Part shown: positions 21,982 through 33,033 of the stretch, piece by piece
How positions within the stretch are numbered: position 1 is the stretch's first letter
Layout: each line of letters opens with the position of its first letter
Assembly: GCA_943736015.1 (NCBI GenBank)
Contig: OX031060.1
Span: 2,066,001-2,130,000 of the forward strand
DNA: 64,000 bases
Source of the DNA: Tridacna crocea
Lineage: Eukaryota; Mollusca; Bivalvia; Cardiida; Cardiidae
Reading direction: 5' to 3'
Translations under genes and position numbers: made by a program
Notes under the pieces: generated by a model
Database searches by the model: none
Seen by the model: the letters and a program-made list of their open reading frames with translations, nothing else
Told to the model about the DNA's origin: nothing

Positions 21982-22208
21982 TAACCTTTCCCAAACAACA
22001 AGTTTTAGACTCGTCCAAACTGAAAGGGTTTGCAGACGACAATTTCAAACTCATATGAAAATGGTATAAAGTTCTCCAAATGGGAGGAAAACACTATGGG
22101 AAAAGGAGAAATTGCTCGTCACGAGCAATTTCTCCTTTTCCCACAGTGTTTTCAAAAGACTTGTATTGCAGACATGTAAAAACCAGAGTTTGTTTGGTAA
22201 AGGGTTAA
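21981..22208 (-). mobile_element. Family A element with half-converted (A/B) stem
   Basis: Both flanks are family A reverse. The palindrome is at 22087-22153 (centre C22120). Arm positions 14 and 21 are family A (G, A), whereas positions 26 and 31 are family B (T, C), on both arms. One outer pair, position 10, is mismatched. Confidence 0.9.
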
Positions 22209-22751
22209 GTTGCCATGTGCAAAATGAATGCTCTGAGTTTGGTTAAAAAATTTTATGGTGTGGTAAAGAGTTGAAGGATCAAAGTGCTGATGCTGTTAGT
22301 GGGAACAGACTTGGACAATTGATGCTTTGTTTGTGCTGTTGATATTCAATACTCTGCCAGCAGATTTCACAGGTTTCACAGTGGATGGAAGAACATGAGT
22401 TATGTTTCATTGGGCCTCTTATTGTTTGGGGGCTTCAAATTAAAAATTATTGATTTTCATATAATTTATCAAGCGTGATTTAATTAAAGTGAGTGTCCCC
22501 ATTGTGAGGGGGTTGCAAAAAATTGACTGTTTCCTCCCTGAGGCTAACGGTGTCGGACAGTTCTTTTTTTTTTGTTCCGCAATTGGGAATCCGGCTGTGG
22601 TGTGAAAAATGATGCTCATAAAATGGATGTCAATACTGTTACCTGCTTTAATGAAGTGGTGGAGTTAGTCTGGTAAATAATGTGCTCTCTGCATGGTTCT
22701 CTTACTTTTTCCCAAGCAACAAGGACTTGCAGACAAAAAATTGGCTCTTGT
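22209..22751. other. No gene recognised
   Basis: Unique DNA with a T10 tract near 22564. No exon or element identified. Confidence 0.4.
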
Positions 22752-23776
22752 TTCACTCTTTACCAAAAGACATAATTTTAGACTGGTCCTAATTGGAAGC
22801 ACTTGCAGACGACGAAAGTAATGGGACTCAAAAGTTAAAATGTGGTTTGGAAAAGATAGAAAACATTGTGGGAAAAGGAGAAAATGCTTGTCACCAGCAT
22901 TTTCTCCTTTTCCCAACATGTTTTCTTAAGGCTTCTTTCTCAAGGTCTTCAAAAGTAGGGATTGCGTGGTAATGGGTTAACTCTTTACCACACAATCCCA
23001 ACGTTTGTAGACCCATAAGAAGAAGGCTTTGGAAAACATTGTAGGAAAAGGAGAAAATGCTGGTAACCAGCATTTCCTCCTTTTTCCACAATGTTTTCTA
23101 CTTACCTGTGAAAAAGTTTTGACGTTTGATTCAGGTTTATTTTGTCATCTGCAAATTTATGCCTTCAATTTGGCCAAGTTTATAATTTTGTGATTTGGTA
23201 ATGAGTTAAATAAAAGGATTTTTTTGTGTGAATGGTTACCATCATTTTCTGCTCGTTTTACAATGTTTTCATATGAAAGGCTTGTTTCCTCTTCAGAAGG
23301 CTTCTTTCTGAGAGTTATTAACACAATGGACAGTTTAGTAAAGCGTTCAATCCCTTGACAAATGTTCGCTCGTTTTGACATGTCTGCGGAGGAAACCATT
23401 TGAAAACACTTGAGGAAAATGAAAAATTGCTTGTATGACAGAATGATTTCTATTATGTCATTGAACTTATGGTGATTTGTATGATGTATGAATAGATGGT
23501 CTGTTGAAGCTTTCAATTTGGAAGGGTCTAAAATTTGTCATTTGGGATAAGATTAACTCTTTTCTGTTTTAATGATGCTGCGGTTTAAGAAGCCATTTGA
23601 AAACATTGTAGGAAAAAGACAAAATGCTGGTACCCAGCATTTTCTCCTTTTCCCATAATGTTTTCTACCCTATCAGAAACAAAATTAATGCCATCATATT
23701 AGGCAGATTTAAATTGTCATCTGTAAATGCTCTGAATTTGGACAAGTCCAAAATTTTGTCGTTTGGTTAAGAGTTA
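22752..23776. mobile_element. Array of five family A copies
   Basis: 22752-22980 reverse, 22977-23209 forward, 23206-23350 reverse and decayed, 23346-23556 forward with ruined hairpin, 23553-23776 forward. Neighbouring copies abut at TTAA or its decayed form, with no DNA between. Confidence 0.8.
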
Positions 23777-24243
23777 AGAGGGTTTATTTAGATTAATAAA
23801 GCTCACCGGGGATCGAGAACAAAGTGATTAAGACTGGAAGCTGGTATTAGCGTACATATGAATTTAATTAACATATTCCTCTGACACAGTGAAATAGCTA
23901 CCTTGAGCCCTGTCATGTTGGGTCTTGATGGAGAAGTGAAAGTTTAAAAACGTTTTTATCTGCCGTTGGCCTCAGTCAGAACACACGTGCAGACATTTAT
24001 GTGAAGCTAGGAGTCAAAAAGCCGTAGCTGATATCTAGCATTGATTTGTTCTCTTCGAGGATAATTTAGATACTTTGTTTACAATTCTTTTGTCTGTGTT
24101 TGTAGATAGAGTGTGGTTTGTAATGCAGCAATTGTCTTTGCAAAGCTATAAATAATTCAGTTTGAGTGGATTAAGATAAGTAGTTACCAAGTGAACACTG
24201 GATGTATTGATTCATCATAGGTAAATTATTTTTGTTTCTTGAA
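23777..24243. other. No gene recognised
   Basis: Unique DNA. The phrase AAAGCTCACCGGGG near 23799 faintly recalls a Helentron-like head, too short to call. Confidence 0.4.
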
Positions 24244-24468
24244 TTAACTCATTACCAAACGACATTTTAGGTTTGTCCGAATTGAAAGGATTTGCAGGCG
24301 ACTTTGTAAAAGTGACAGAAAATTTGAAATGTGTTTTGTGAAGTGTAGAAAACATTGTGTGAAAGGAGAAAATGCTGGTTACCAGCACTTTCTCCTTTTC
24401 CTACAATATTTTCTAAAGGCTTCTTTCTCAGGATGTTCAAAATTCTGAATTGTGTGGTAATGGGTTAA
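24244..24468 (-). mobile_element. Family A element, complete
   Basis: Reverse copy with both TTAA ends. Left arm GTGTGAAAGGAG is one base short; right arm is GCACTTTCTCC. Confidence 0.87.
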
Positions 24469-24588
24469 TCGGCTTTCAGGTGGAACATTTATGCTTTCCC
24501 TTGATTCACCAACTGTTTTAACTGTTTTTGTATAAAACATTACAAAAATGCATGTATGAAAACTGCTTTTTCTGGAACACCTCACATT

Positions 24589-24680
24589 TAACCCTATACC
24601 GCACAATACTGACTTTTAATAACCCTGGCAAAGAAGCCTCATGAAAAAAAATTGTCGAAAAAGGAGAAAACTTTGGTATG
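24589..24680 (+). mobile_element. Family A left-end fragment
   Basis: TTAACCCTATACCGCACAATAC and part of the left arm; breaks off before the loop. Confidence 0.65.
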
Positions 24681-24887
24681 TTCAGACTGAATCATGAGAT
24701 AGAGTGGTACTTTAACATGCAGGAACTTGATCAGGCTAAGTAATGGATCAATACTTTTTTGTTGCAGATGCAAGAAGCCTGCATAAAGTCTTTGTTCCAT
24801 GGTAACTGCTAATCAAAATATTTTTATTTTTGGTGATCTCTTCAGGTATATAACTCACTGCTTATGGTTAAGGTGATGTTTTGCTTT

Positions 24888-25120
24888 GCTTCTCACCTCT
24901 GATGCATGTGAGAAAAGTAGTCAGTGACTTGAAAAGACTTGTGTCAATACTTGTGTGAGAGAGCCAGGAAACGTGTGTAGGTGCACTGACTGCTATAATA
25001 TGATTCTTCACTCACATTTATTTTGTCAAATGCTTTCAATTTGGACCAGTGTATAAATTTGTTGTTTAGTAAAGGGTTAAACCGTGTTAAACTCCTATAC
25101 AATCCATCAATCAATCACTG
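24888..25120 (+). mobile_element. SINE (type 3) split by a family A right end
   Basis: 24888-25002 matches the 3' body of the SINE at 34337 (GAGAAAAGTAGTC...GTGCACTGACTGCTATAATATG). The tail continues at 25081-25120 (GTTAAACTCC...ATCAATCAATC). Between them lies a family A right end (25003-25080) that closes with TTAA. Confidence 0.7.
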
Positions 25121-25160
25121 TTTCAGCAACTTTCAAAATTACCACTGTCTGTGGTAATAC

Positions 25161-26090
25161 CCCCCATTCCCTAGGCCGCGATCTACTGCACTCTGTGCAC
25201 TCATTCAGAGCGCCATAGATCGTCTGAGATTGCTGCCGGATTGGTGATTATGAGGACACTTCCGCTCAGATGATGCTCCGCTGGCGATCAAGTAACGACC
25301 ATGAGATCCGATAGCGATTTAACCGTACATAGTCGGTATCGTAGCCTTGCTGGGAGTTGCGACCTTATATGACCTGTTGTCGCTCCATTAGCGACCTGAG
25401 GCTTTGACCCCCATTTGCTCCTTCCCCTGGGTGCCATACTATATTTGACTAAAGAATTTATTATACCTACACCAGTAGGTAGAGTTCAAATGCGGAGTGA
25501 TGATTTCATGACTGTGTAGGATTAAGGTCCCTCTGTGCTCAAGGGACATATGGTATGAACCATTAGAGAAAAAGAATTGGATACAAGGAAATCTGTGTAC
25601 AAGCCCCGAGCTCTTCTTCAAATAGATCTCCTTGGTTCATTAACGGGCCTGGTGTAAAGCACTGACACATGCGATGCTACTTTTGGGTTCCAAACCAGTT
25701 TACCTCTAGTTGGATGGGAAGCACAAGGTCTCTCGGAAAGGTCCTGGTTGGGCGGGGTATCGAACCTCGAGCCTCAGGATTGAAATTCTGGCGTTTTACC
25801 ACTGCACAAACGGTCCATCCAGAAATGGTGATAGTCGAGTAAGACACTCCTTTATGACTGTAGTCCTCCAAAAGCGCGATCGGAGTGCCATCATATCGCC
25901 ACATGATCCTAACAAAGCGCTATCATATCGCCACTTGATTGTATGGGAGTGCGATCATATCACCACTTAATCGCAACGGAGTGCTACTGCATCTCTATTG
26001 GTTGCTATCGGATCACATAGGAGCGCACTGACTGGCATAGTGGGGGAACATTTACGCTCTTGAGCGATCCGAGAGCGCTCCATTTACGCT
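25161..26090. mobile_element. GCGATC-motif element, termini uncertain
   Basis: GC-richer than its surroundings. Both arms are made of scattered GCGATC / GATCGC / GCGAC words. The right arm has about 35-bp irregular repeats of AGTGCGATCATATCGCCAC (25875-25975). Candidate ends CCCCCCATTCCC (25160) and TGGGGGAAC (26041) pair only weakly. No clear target duplication and no long ORF. Confidence 0.45.
25690..25830 (-). mobile_element. tRNA-like SINE head, reverse
   Basis: On the minus strand a B-box-like GAGGTTCGATACCC and an A-box-like GTGCAGTGGTAAAACG occur in tRNA order. It lies inside the GCGATC element. Confidence 0.5.
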
Positions 26091-26103
26091 GTTAACATTC
26101 AAC

Positions 26104-26345
26104 TTGCATTTTGAATATTTTCAAAGGGCTTCTTTCTCAGGGTTCTTAAGAGTTGGGATTGCGTGGAAAAGAGTTAAGAACATTGCTAGAAAAATGAGAA
26201 AATGTAGGTAATTGTTAATTTCTCCTTTCCCATAATGTTTTCAGGTCTTTCTCAGACATGTTTCACCATTTGAGTTGCATTTTATCATCTACAAAAGCTT
26301 TTGATCTGGAAGAGTCCACAAGTATGTTGTTTGGTACAGAGGTAC
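26104..26345. mobile_element. Two partial family A copies
   Basis: A reverse right part (26104-26176, ending TTAA) and a forward copy without its left end (26173-26345, damaged loop ATGTAGGTAATTGTTAA). Confidence 0.65.
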
Positions 26346-26356
26346 TGTTTCCCCCT

Positions 26357-26585
26357 TTAACCCATTACCAAACAATCCCTACTTTTGACGCCTCTGAGAA
26401 AGACACCTTTAGAAAACATTGTGGGAAAAGGAGAAAATGCTGGTAACCAGCATTTTCTCCTTTTCCCACAATGCTTTCTACCCTTCACGAAACAAATTTC
26501 AAATTTTCAGTCACTTTTATTTTGTCGTCTGCAAATGCTTTCAATTTGGACAAGTCTAAAATATTGTCGTCTGGTAATGGGTTAA
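26357..26585 (+). mobile_element. Family A element, complete
   Basis: Forward 229-bp copy with TTAA at both ends and an intact stem (one mismatch, CACAATGCTTTC). Confidence 0.92.
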
Positions 26586-26789
26586 TTACATGGAATGTTA
26601 TTTTGGGAGGTAAATATCTTTGTTCAGCCCCTGTAATGTAGTGCCGGCTGTTGTTTTCTAGCTCATTAACAATTTCATTAACATCATTAGCAATCTCCTT
26701 CATAAAGAAACATGTCTATATTTTGTATGAATCAGATTGTTGCTGCAAATGGAGGAATTGTTTCAAAATGAGAGTTCTCGCTTCTTTGT

Positions 26790-27146
26790 CAACAAGTACT
26801 GCAAATGCTTTCAATTTGAACAAGCCTAAAATATTGTCGTTTGGTAATGAGTTAAACAATGCCTGCCTGGTGTAGGTAACAAACAGACAAAAAAATATCA
26901 GACTGGTCAAAATTGAAGGGATTTGCAAACCACAAATTTGGCTTATACCTTTACCACACAATGCTAACTTCAAACGACTCCATGAAAGAAGCCTGTTGAA
27001 AATATTGTGTGAAAAGGAGAAAAAGCTGGTAGCCTGCGTTTTCTCCTTTTTCCACAATGCTTCCTACCCTATCAAAGAAAAATTTTTATCATTTGAGCAA
27101 CACAGAAATTTTCATCTGCAAATGCTTTCAATTTGGACACTATTAA
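26790..27146 (+). mobile_element. Family A right end and a diverged full copy
   Basis: 26790-26856 is a right end only. 26952-27146 is a forward copy with loop GCTGGTAGCCTGC. Between them (26877-26940) is a reverse left-end scrap. Confidence 0.68.
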
Positions 27147-27370
27147 CTCATTACCAAACAACAATATTTTAGGCTTGTCCAAACCGAAAGCATTTGCAGA
27201 CGACAAAATTAAAGTAACTGAAAAATTGAAATTTGTTCTGGGAAGTGTAGAAAACACTGTGGGAAAAGGAGAAAATGCTGGTTACCAGCATTTTCTCCTT
27301 TTCCCACAGTGTTTTCAAAAGGCTTCTTTCTCAGGGGCGTCAAAGTAGGGATTGTGTGGTAATGGGTTAA
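27143..27370 (-). mobile_element. Family A element, complete, with compensated outer pair
   Basis: Reverse 228-bp copy. The outer arm reads GAAAACACTGTGGG and its partner CCCACAGTGTTTTC: position 8 has changed on both arms so pairing is kept. Confidence 0.93.
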
Positions 27371-27424
27371 AACTGTCGTGGGCTTACGGGTTAATGCTTC
27401 ATGTGTAGGCTACTAGACATGTTT

Positions 27425-27657
27425 GAATTTGTTTGTATATTTGAATGGTGTTTTACACCACTTTCAACATTATTTCACAGCATTTCACAGCAATAGCTTG
27501 CATATTCATATTTCCTGGGTTTCACCAGTACTAGGCTAGGCTCGGAAGTGTCTTGCCCAAGAACAGTCCTGTTAATAAATTCTGCGTAGCCTGAGTGAGG
27601 CTCGAACCAGGGACCTTCAGGTTACGAGCTCTACACTTTACCACTGAGCCACACAGG
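27425..27657 (-). mobile_element. tRNA-derived SINE (type 4), reverse
   Basis: On the minus strand: A-box-like TGTGGCTCAGTGGTAAAG, B-box-like GGTTCGAGCC, the phrase TACTGGTGAAACCCAGG, and a GGTGTAAAACACC-like tail. Relatives at 36662 (reverse) and 54188 (forward). Confidence 0.75.
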
Positions 27658-27745
27658 ATATTTAATAATAATAAACAGCAATGCATTTTGTTTGTTGTCT
27701 GTGAAAGTATATCAGAGGGTCGCTGACAGTGAATTTCACTCTCTT

Positions 27746-27963
27746 TTAACTCTTTACCATACAATCCCGACTTTTAATGACCCTGAAAAAGAAGGCTTTT
27801 GAAAACATTGTGGGAAAAGGAGAAAATGCTGGTAACCAGCATTTTCTCCTTTTCCCACGATGTTTTCTACCCTTTCCAAACCAAATTTCAACTTTTATTT
27901 TGTGGTCTGCAAGTTCTTTCAATTTGGACCAGACTAGAATTTTGTCGTTTGGTAAAGAGTTAA
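27746..27963 (+). mobile_element. Family A element, complete
   Basis: Forward copy with both TTAA ends and an intact stem. The right half is about 12 bp short (GAGTCACA missing). Confidence 0.9.
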
Positions 27964-28167
27964 TATAGCAAAAAATTGGTGGTGTGACACTACAAAGCAT
28001 CGGTCTGAGAGCTAGCCTCTGTAATATCTAGGTCAATGATACATTCAGCTATGGCTGTTTTATCTACTGGAAATGTCTCTTTTAATTAGGAAATGTGTGA
28101 AACAAATCTAGCAGTGCTGTGAACATCACATGACAAGTCAATATATTCTAGAGCTAGTCTCCCACCT

Positions 28168-28215
28168 TTAACTCTTTACCAAAGAATCCCAGTTTTTAAC
28201 AACTCTGAAGCAAGC
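28168..28215 (+). mobile_element. Family A left-end fragment
   Basis: TTAACTCTTTACCAAAGAATCCC and the following CAACTCTGA only. Confidence 0.55.
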
Positions 28216-28372
28216 AAATTTGATCTCTTTAAAACTATATCATTACGTAAAAGAACTTGATTTACCTTTAGGAACAATTATTTTAGAAAACGCTCAGACT
28301 CTCTCCTAATAAATAATGGAAGGATTCATAGAGAATTCAATCCAATCACTGTTTTTAACAAAATTTGGCTTT

Positions 28373-28480
28373 AAAAAACGACACAATATGATTCAGTGTA
28401 AAAAACGACACAATATGATTCAGTGTAAAAAACGACACAATATGATTCAGTGTAAAAAACGACACAATATGATTCAGTGT
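28373..28480 (+). repeat. 27-bp minisatellite, four exact units
   Basis: Four identical 27-bp units with no substitution. Because 27 is divisible by 3 they read as four copies of KKRHNMIQC within an open frame (28316-28567). That frame has no recognised domain and is probably not a gene. Confidence 0.9.
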
Positions 28481-28578
28481 AAGTTGTTTTACCCTATTAA
28501 TGATAGTTCATTTGAAACTGATTGCATCTCTTTTACAGCAATTTATAACAAAGCAGAGTTGTGTTGACTTGGAATGTA

Positions 28579-28806
28579 TTAACTCTTTACCACACAAGAA
28601 AATTTAGACCGGTCCAAATTGAAAGCATTTGCAGACGACAAAATAAAGGTGACTGAAAAATTGAAGTTTGTTCTGGGAAGGATAGAAAACACTGTGGGAA
28701 AAGGAGAAAATGCTGGTTACCAGCATTTTCTCCTTTTCACACAGTGTTTTCAAAAGGCTTCTTTCTCAGGGGCGTCAAAAGTAGGGATTGTGTGGTAATG
28801 GGTTAA
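28579..28806 (-). mobile_element. Family A element, complete
   Basis: Reverse copy with both TTAA ends. Like 27143 it has the position-8 pair changed on both arms (CACTG / CAGTG). Confidence 0.92.
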
Positions 28807-30102
28807 GCTCATAAATAGGCCAGTTTTGTTGAGATATCCTTATTCAATCAAGATATTATGTATCAGGGTTTTCCATAAGCCACGAATCCTGCATCATAGA
28901 TGTGATTTAAACTCAGATGAACCCAAAAATAAATGACAATGCCTCATCAGTGACGCAACTTTCCAGAATATAAATCATGTACGAAATTGAATAAAGTGTC
29001 ATAAATCTAAGTCCGTTATTGCAGATGAATACTGAATGTGTCGGACGAAGACCGTTCTCTTTGTAAGTGCAAGGTTAGTTTTAGATAAAAGTGGTTTTTC
29101 AGTAATTCATTTATAGAATTAGACTGGTTTAAACATTATTGCCATAAAGTACATCGGACATGTGTATTAAAGTCAAAGTCTTGGTTTGATTCTCTCAATT
29201 TCACAGCTTATTTTATGTAACTTCCGGTATATAAATGTGCTGTTCCTCGAAAGTAATGTCATGATGAAGTAAACTGCAGCATTCTTTTACATCGTCTGCT
29301 TCCTACAGCTGCCAGTCAAGTCAGGTCAAGCAGCGATTCAGACGAGAATGTTTTGTCTGTCAAAACTAAAGTTCAGCTTTTGGTCAGAAATGACTTATAG
29401 GTTTTACTTTTTTGGAGTTTAATGTTGAAATGCTTTGAAGTCCATACTTGATCATGAAGATATCCTATATTTTGACCCCCTAAGTTAAAGAAATGAGCCT
29501 AACTAATGAGGGAAGGGGTCACAATGACACCCAATTTTTAAAGCCAAGAGAAAACCCCGTGTATTAATCTTACTTTTCGTGTACAATCTATGGAATAAGT
29601 TCAGTTAAAATGTCTAAATTGTTAAATTGCAACCGCAGCAATTGATGTTTTTGTTTGCAATAGGGCTTTGGTCATAGACCGTCAATTAACACATTCCTTA
29701 AATATTGCACTGGTTGCCAATATATAAAGCAAACACTGCCTGAAAGTATGTAAAACACCAAACAGACAGGGTGCAAACCAGTTTTGTATGTCAGTAAGTA
29801 TGATAATGGTGTCTGGTAATGTCTCAGTATTGGAGCTATCAAGTGTGATTATTGCATTACAATGCCAGACACTCTCTGGCAATAAGCTTATGACAGTTCT
29901 TGCAGTCTAAACAGATACACAATCAATACTCATCAGCACTTGTATACCATACTATCTTTTCCAAGTTGATCCTTACTCCTTTACCAAATAATTCGTAAAC
30001 AAACACTGACAACCAATACTTGTTTCTTGGCACTCATCTTCGCAAGCCAAGGCTGATAATTCATTACGCTACTACGCCCTTGGTGGATTGAGCTTGATTT
30101 TT
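28807..30102. other. Low-repeat stretch, no gene recognised
   Basis: About 1.3 kb almost free of the families seen elsewhere. There is TATATAAATG-like sequence at 29230 but no coding exon I can support. Minus-strand ORF 29682-29882 lacks a domain. Confidence 0.45.
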
Positions 30103-31585
30103 AGCTCCACTGGCCGAAGGCCAGCGGGCTTATGTCATGGCCCGTTGTCCGTCGTGCCTCCGTCCGTTAACTTTTTCTTTAAACATCTTCTTCTCTGAAA
30201 CTACCCATCCAATTTTGATGAAACTTCACAGAAATGATCCTGTCATGGTCCTCTTCAGAATTTCTTTAAAATATTTAAGTCCTTCAAAAACTCTGGTTGC
30301 CATGGCAACAAAACTGAAAAATTTTGAAAATCTTCTTGTCTGAAACCGTAAGGCCTAGGGCTACCAAATTTGGCATGTAGCTTTATCTAGCGGACCTCTA
30401 CCAAGTTTCTTCAAATTATAGCCCTGGGGTCAAAATTGGCCCCGCCCTGGGGGTCATAAGGTTTTACATGGGCTTATTTAGGGAGAACTTTAAAATTCCT
30501 CTTCTACCTAGGCATAGGACCTAGGGCTACCAAATTTGACATGTAGTTTTATCTAGTGGACCTCTACCAACAGTGTCCAAATTATAGCCCTGGGGTCAAA
30601 ATTGGCCCCTCCCCGGGGGTAACAAGTTTATGGGCTTATTTAGTGAAAACTTTCAAAATCTTCCCGCACCTAGCTATAAGGGCTAGGGCTATCAAATTTT
30701 GCATGTAGCTTTATTTAGGGGGTCTCTACCAAGGGTGCCCAAATTATAGCCCTGGGAACAAATTTAGCCCTGTCCCAGGGGGTCACAAATTTTTACATGG
30801 GCTCATATAGGGAAACTTTAACAATCTACTCGTACATAGCCATAAGGTCTAGGGCTACCAAATTTTGCATGTAGCTTTATCTAATGGGCCTCTACCAAGA
30901 GGGCCCAAATTTTAACTTTGGGGGTCAAGTTTGTGCCCACCCTAGGGGTCATAAGTTTTACATTGGCTTTTACATTGGCTTTTATAGTGAAAACTTGATA
31001 AATCTGTCTCGTGGGTCACATACTTTAGAGGGCCTTTTATTGAGCAAACTTGTTTTACAGGGCTTTTTATTGGGCAAGATTAAAAAATCTTCTTGTTTAT
31101 AACCACACATTCTAGTTTCATATTGTAGGTCTGGGGTCAAAATTGGCTCCATTCCAGGGATCACAAGTTTAACATGGGCTTCAAAATATAGTCACTTCAA
31201 TTTAAACATTAATCAAGGGAAATAACTAATGAAAGATAAAGTTTGGTACTATTTACTTCCCTTGATTATCAAACTGCATTGACACATGATTGGTGCTAAG
31301 TTTTTTGATAGAAAATATTCTGTTTTCAAGGAGTGTGATTCATTTTGATGCTAATAGTTATGCTCACATGAGTTGAATAATAAATTCAGAGTAAGGTTTC
31401 TATCATTCAGCTTATTTTTCCAAGGATTTTTACCTTTCATGCTAATGAATTAATCTGCTTGTATTGCCTGACAGTGTTCATTGTTTTTGAAGGTCCTCTT
31501 TTTCATGGTCATGAACACTTCAATATGTGTGGTAAAGGGTTAAAAAGCCAGTGGAGCGATACAGGGCCATCATGGCCCTCTTGTT
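30103..31585 (+). mobile_element. Helentron-like element, complete
   Basis: Head AGCTCCACTGGC (30103-30114) followed by hairpin TGGCC-GAA-GGCCA and a GTCCGTCGTGCCTCCGTCC stretch. Core of about 150-bp units (CTACCAAATTTGGCATGTAG, ATTATAGCCCTGGGGTC). Tail GCCAGTGGAGC (31547-31557) plus hairpin GGGCCATCATGGCCC (31564-31578) plus TCTTGTT. Head and tail are inverted complements. Same plan as 11783-13999 with different sequences in the head, subterminal repeats and core, but an identical 3' hairpin. Non-coding. Confidence 0.82.
31470..31543 (-). mobile_element. Family A fragment inside the Helentron-like element
   Basis: ATGTGTGGTAAAGGGTTAA end and a decayed right flank, immediately before the GCCAGTGGAGC subterminal repeat. 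Confidence 0.6.
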
Positions 31586-31943
31586 ACATTCCCCGAAACG
31601 CTTTTTCATTGGATGCAGCCAGCTCTAACTGCAGCAAATGAAATCGCTCGTAGGATTTCATCTTTGATAAAAATAGAGCAAGGTCGCTACCTCTCGAATA
31701 GAAGGTAAACATAAAAACCCATGTGGATGTCTGCTTATCGCTTCATGTGTATTTGTAAGCGGTTTGTAAAATGATATTTCATTGGCTTTTAGAAATATGA
31801 TCTAAAGGGGGGGTAATAACCAGCATCCAATAGAGGGCACACCGCAGGAATCTAGATATCGGGGCTGAATCAGCCAAGGTCAGATCCACATAGTGATCAT
31901 AACCTTGGCTCTCAAAGATGCTTGGCACTGAGGAAGAAGGCTT
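31586..31943. other. No gene recognised
   Basis: Unique DNA; contains a G7 tract near 31806. Nothing supported. Confidence 0.4.
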
Positions 31944-32389
31944 TTAACCCATTAACCCTACTTTTGACACCCCAGAGAAAGAAGCCTTTAGAAAACATTG
32001 TGGGAAAAGGAGAAAATGCTGGTAACCAGCATTTTCTCCTATTCCCGCAATGTTTTCTACTCTTAACAAAACAAATTTCACATTTTCAGTCACTTTTATT
32101 TTGTCGTCTGCAAATGCATTTGATGTGAACAAACCTAAAATATTGTCGTTTTGGTAATGAGTTAACTCATTACCAAATGGAAAAATTTTGGCTGGTCCAA
32201 ATTGAAAGCATTTCCAGACAACATTATCAAATGTGAATCAAAAATTGAAATTTGATTTGGGAAGGGTAGAAACATTGTGGGAAAAGGAGAAAATGCTGGT
32301 AACCAGCATTTTCTCCTTTCCCACAATGTTTTTAAAAAACTTTCTTTCTCAGGGTCGTTATAAGTCGGGATTGTGTGGTAAAGAGTTAA
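31944..32389. mobile_element. Two family A copies back to back
   Basis: Forward 31944-32165 (stem CTATTCCCGC slightly mutated) and reverse 32162-32389 (loop GGTAACC, the opposite of most reverse copies). They share the TTAA at 32162-32165. Confidence 0.88.
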
Positions 32390-32395
32390 AACGCT

Positions 32396-32550
32396 GATGG
32401 AGAGAGTGGTGCAGGGGTAGAATCTTAGCCTCCACATCAGAGGTTCTAGGCTCAAACCCTGTAATTAAACTAGACTGACCTTTGGAGGTTCTGAAGTGTC
32501 CTTCCAACAGAAAAAGCCAGCACCCTAAATGAGGGCCACAATAGCCTTTA
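32396..32550 (+). mobile_element. tRNA-like SINE, partial
   Basis: A-box-like GTGGTGCAGGGGTAGAATC and B-box-like GGTTCTAGGCTC in tRNA order, then a body without a recognised tail. Confidence 0.5.
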
Positions 32551-32780
32551 CAAAACTCTTTACCAAACAACAAAATTTTAGACAGGTCCAAATTGAAAGG
32601 ATTTGCAGACAATAAAATAAATGTGGCTGAAAAATTGAAATTTATTTTGTGAAGGGTAGAAAACATTGTGGGAAAAGGAGAAAATGCTGGTTACCAGCAT
32701 TTTCTCCTTTTCCAACAATGTCTTCTAAAGGCTTCTTTCTCAAGGGCATCAAAAGTAGGGATTGTGTGGTAATGGGTTAA
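32551..32780 (-). mobile_element. Family A element
   Basis: Reverse copy. The left TTAA has become AAAA; the right TTAA and the stem are intact (CCAACAATGTCTTC on the right arm). Confidence 0.87.
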
Positions 32781-32808
32781 ACCAGGTGATATCAATTATT
32801 CATTCATT

Positions 32809-33033
32809 TAATTTTATACCAAGTAGCAAAATATAGACACATTTATAAACTGAAAGTAATTACATAATGATGAATTGTGAATATATAGGTGGAATTCCTC
32901 TTTGAAACGTTAGAAAACTTGACTTGAAAAGGAGACAAAGACAGTTACTAGAATGTTCTCCTTTTCCATTACTGTTTTCAACAGCCTGTCTCCCTGCAAT
33001 AGCTACAACAAGGGATTGTGTGGTGAAGATTTA
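32809..33033 (-). mobile_element. Family A element, strongly diverged
   Basis: Reverse copy. Outer stem GAAAAGGAGACAAAG / TTCTCCTTTTC is retained while the loop (ACAGTTACTAGA) has changed. Confidence 0.65.

Noticed and set aside
29682-29882. Minus-strand 66-codon frame in the repeat-poor island
   Set aside because: No domain, no splice or promoter support; length expected by chance.
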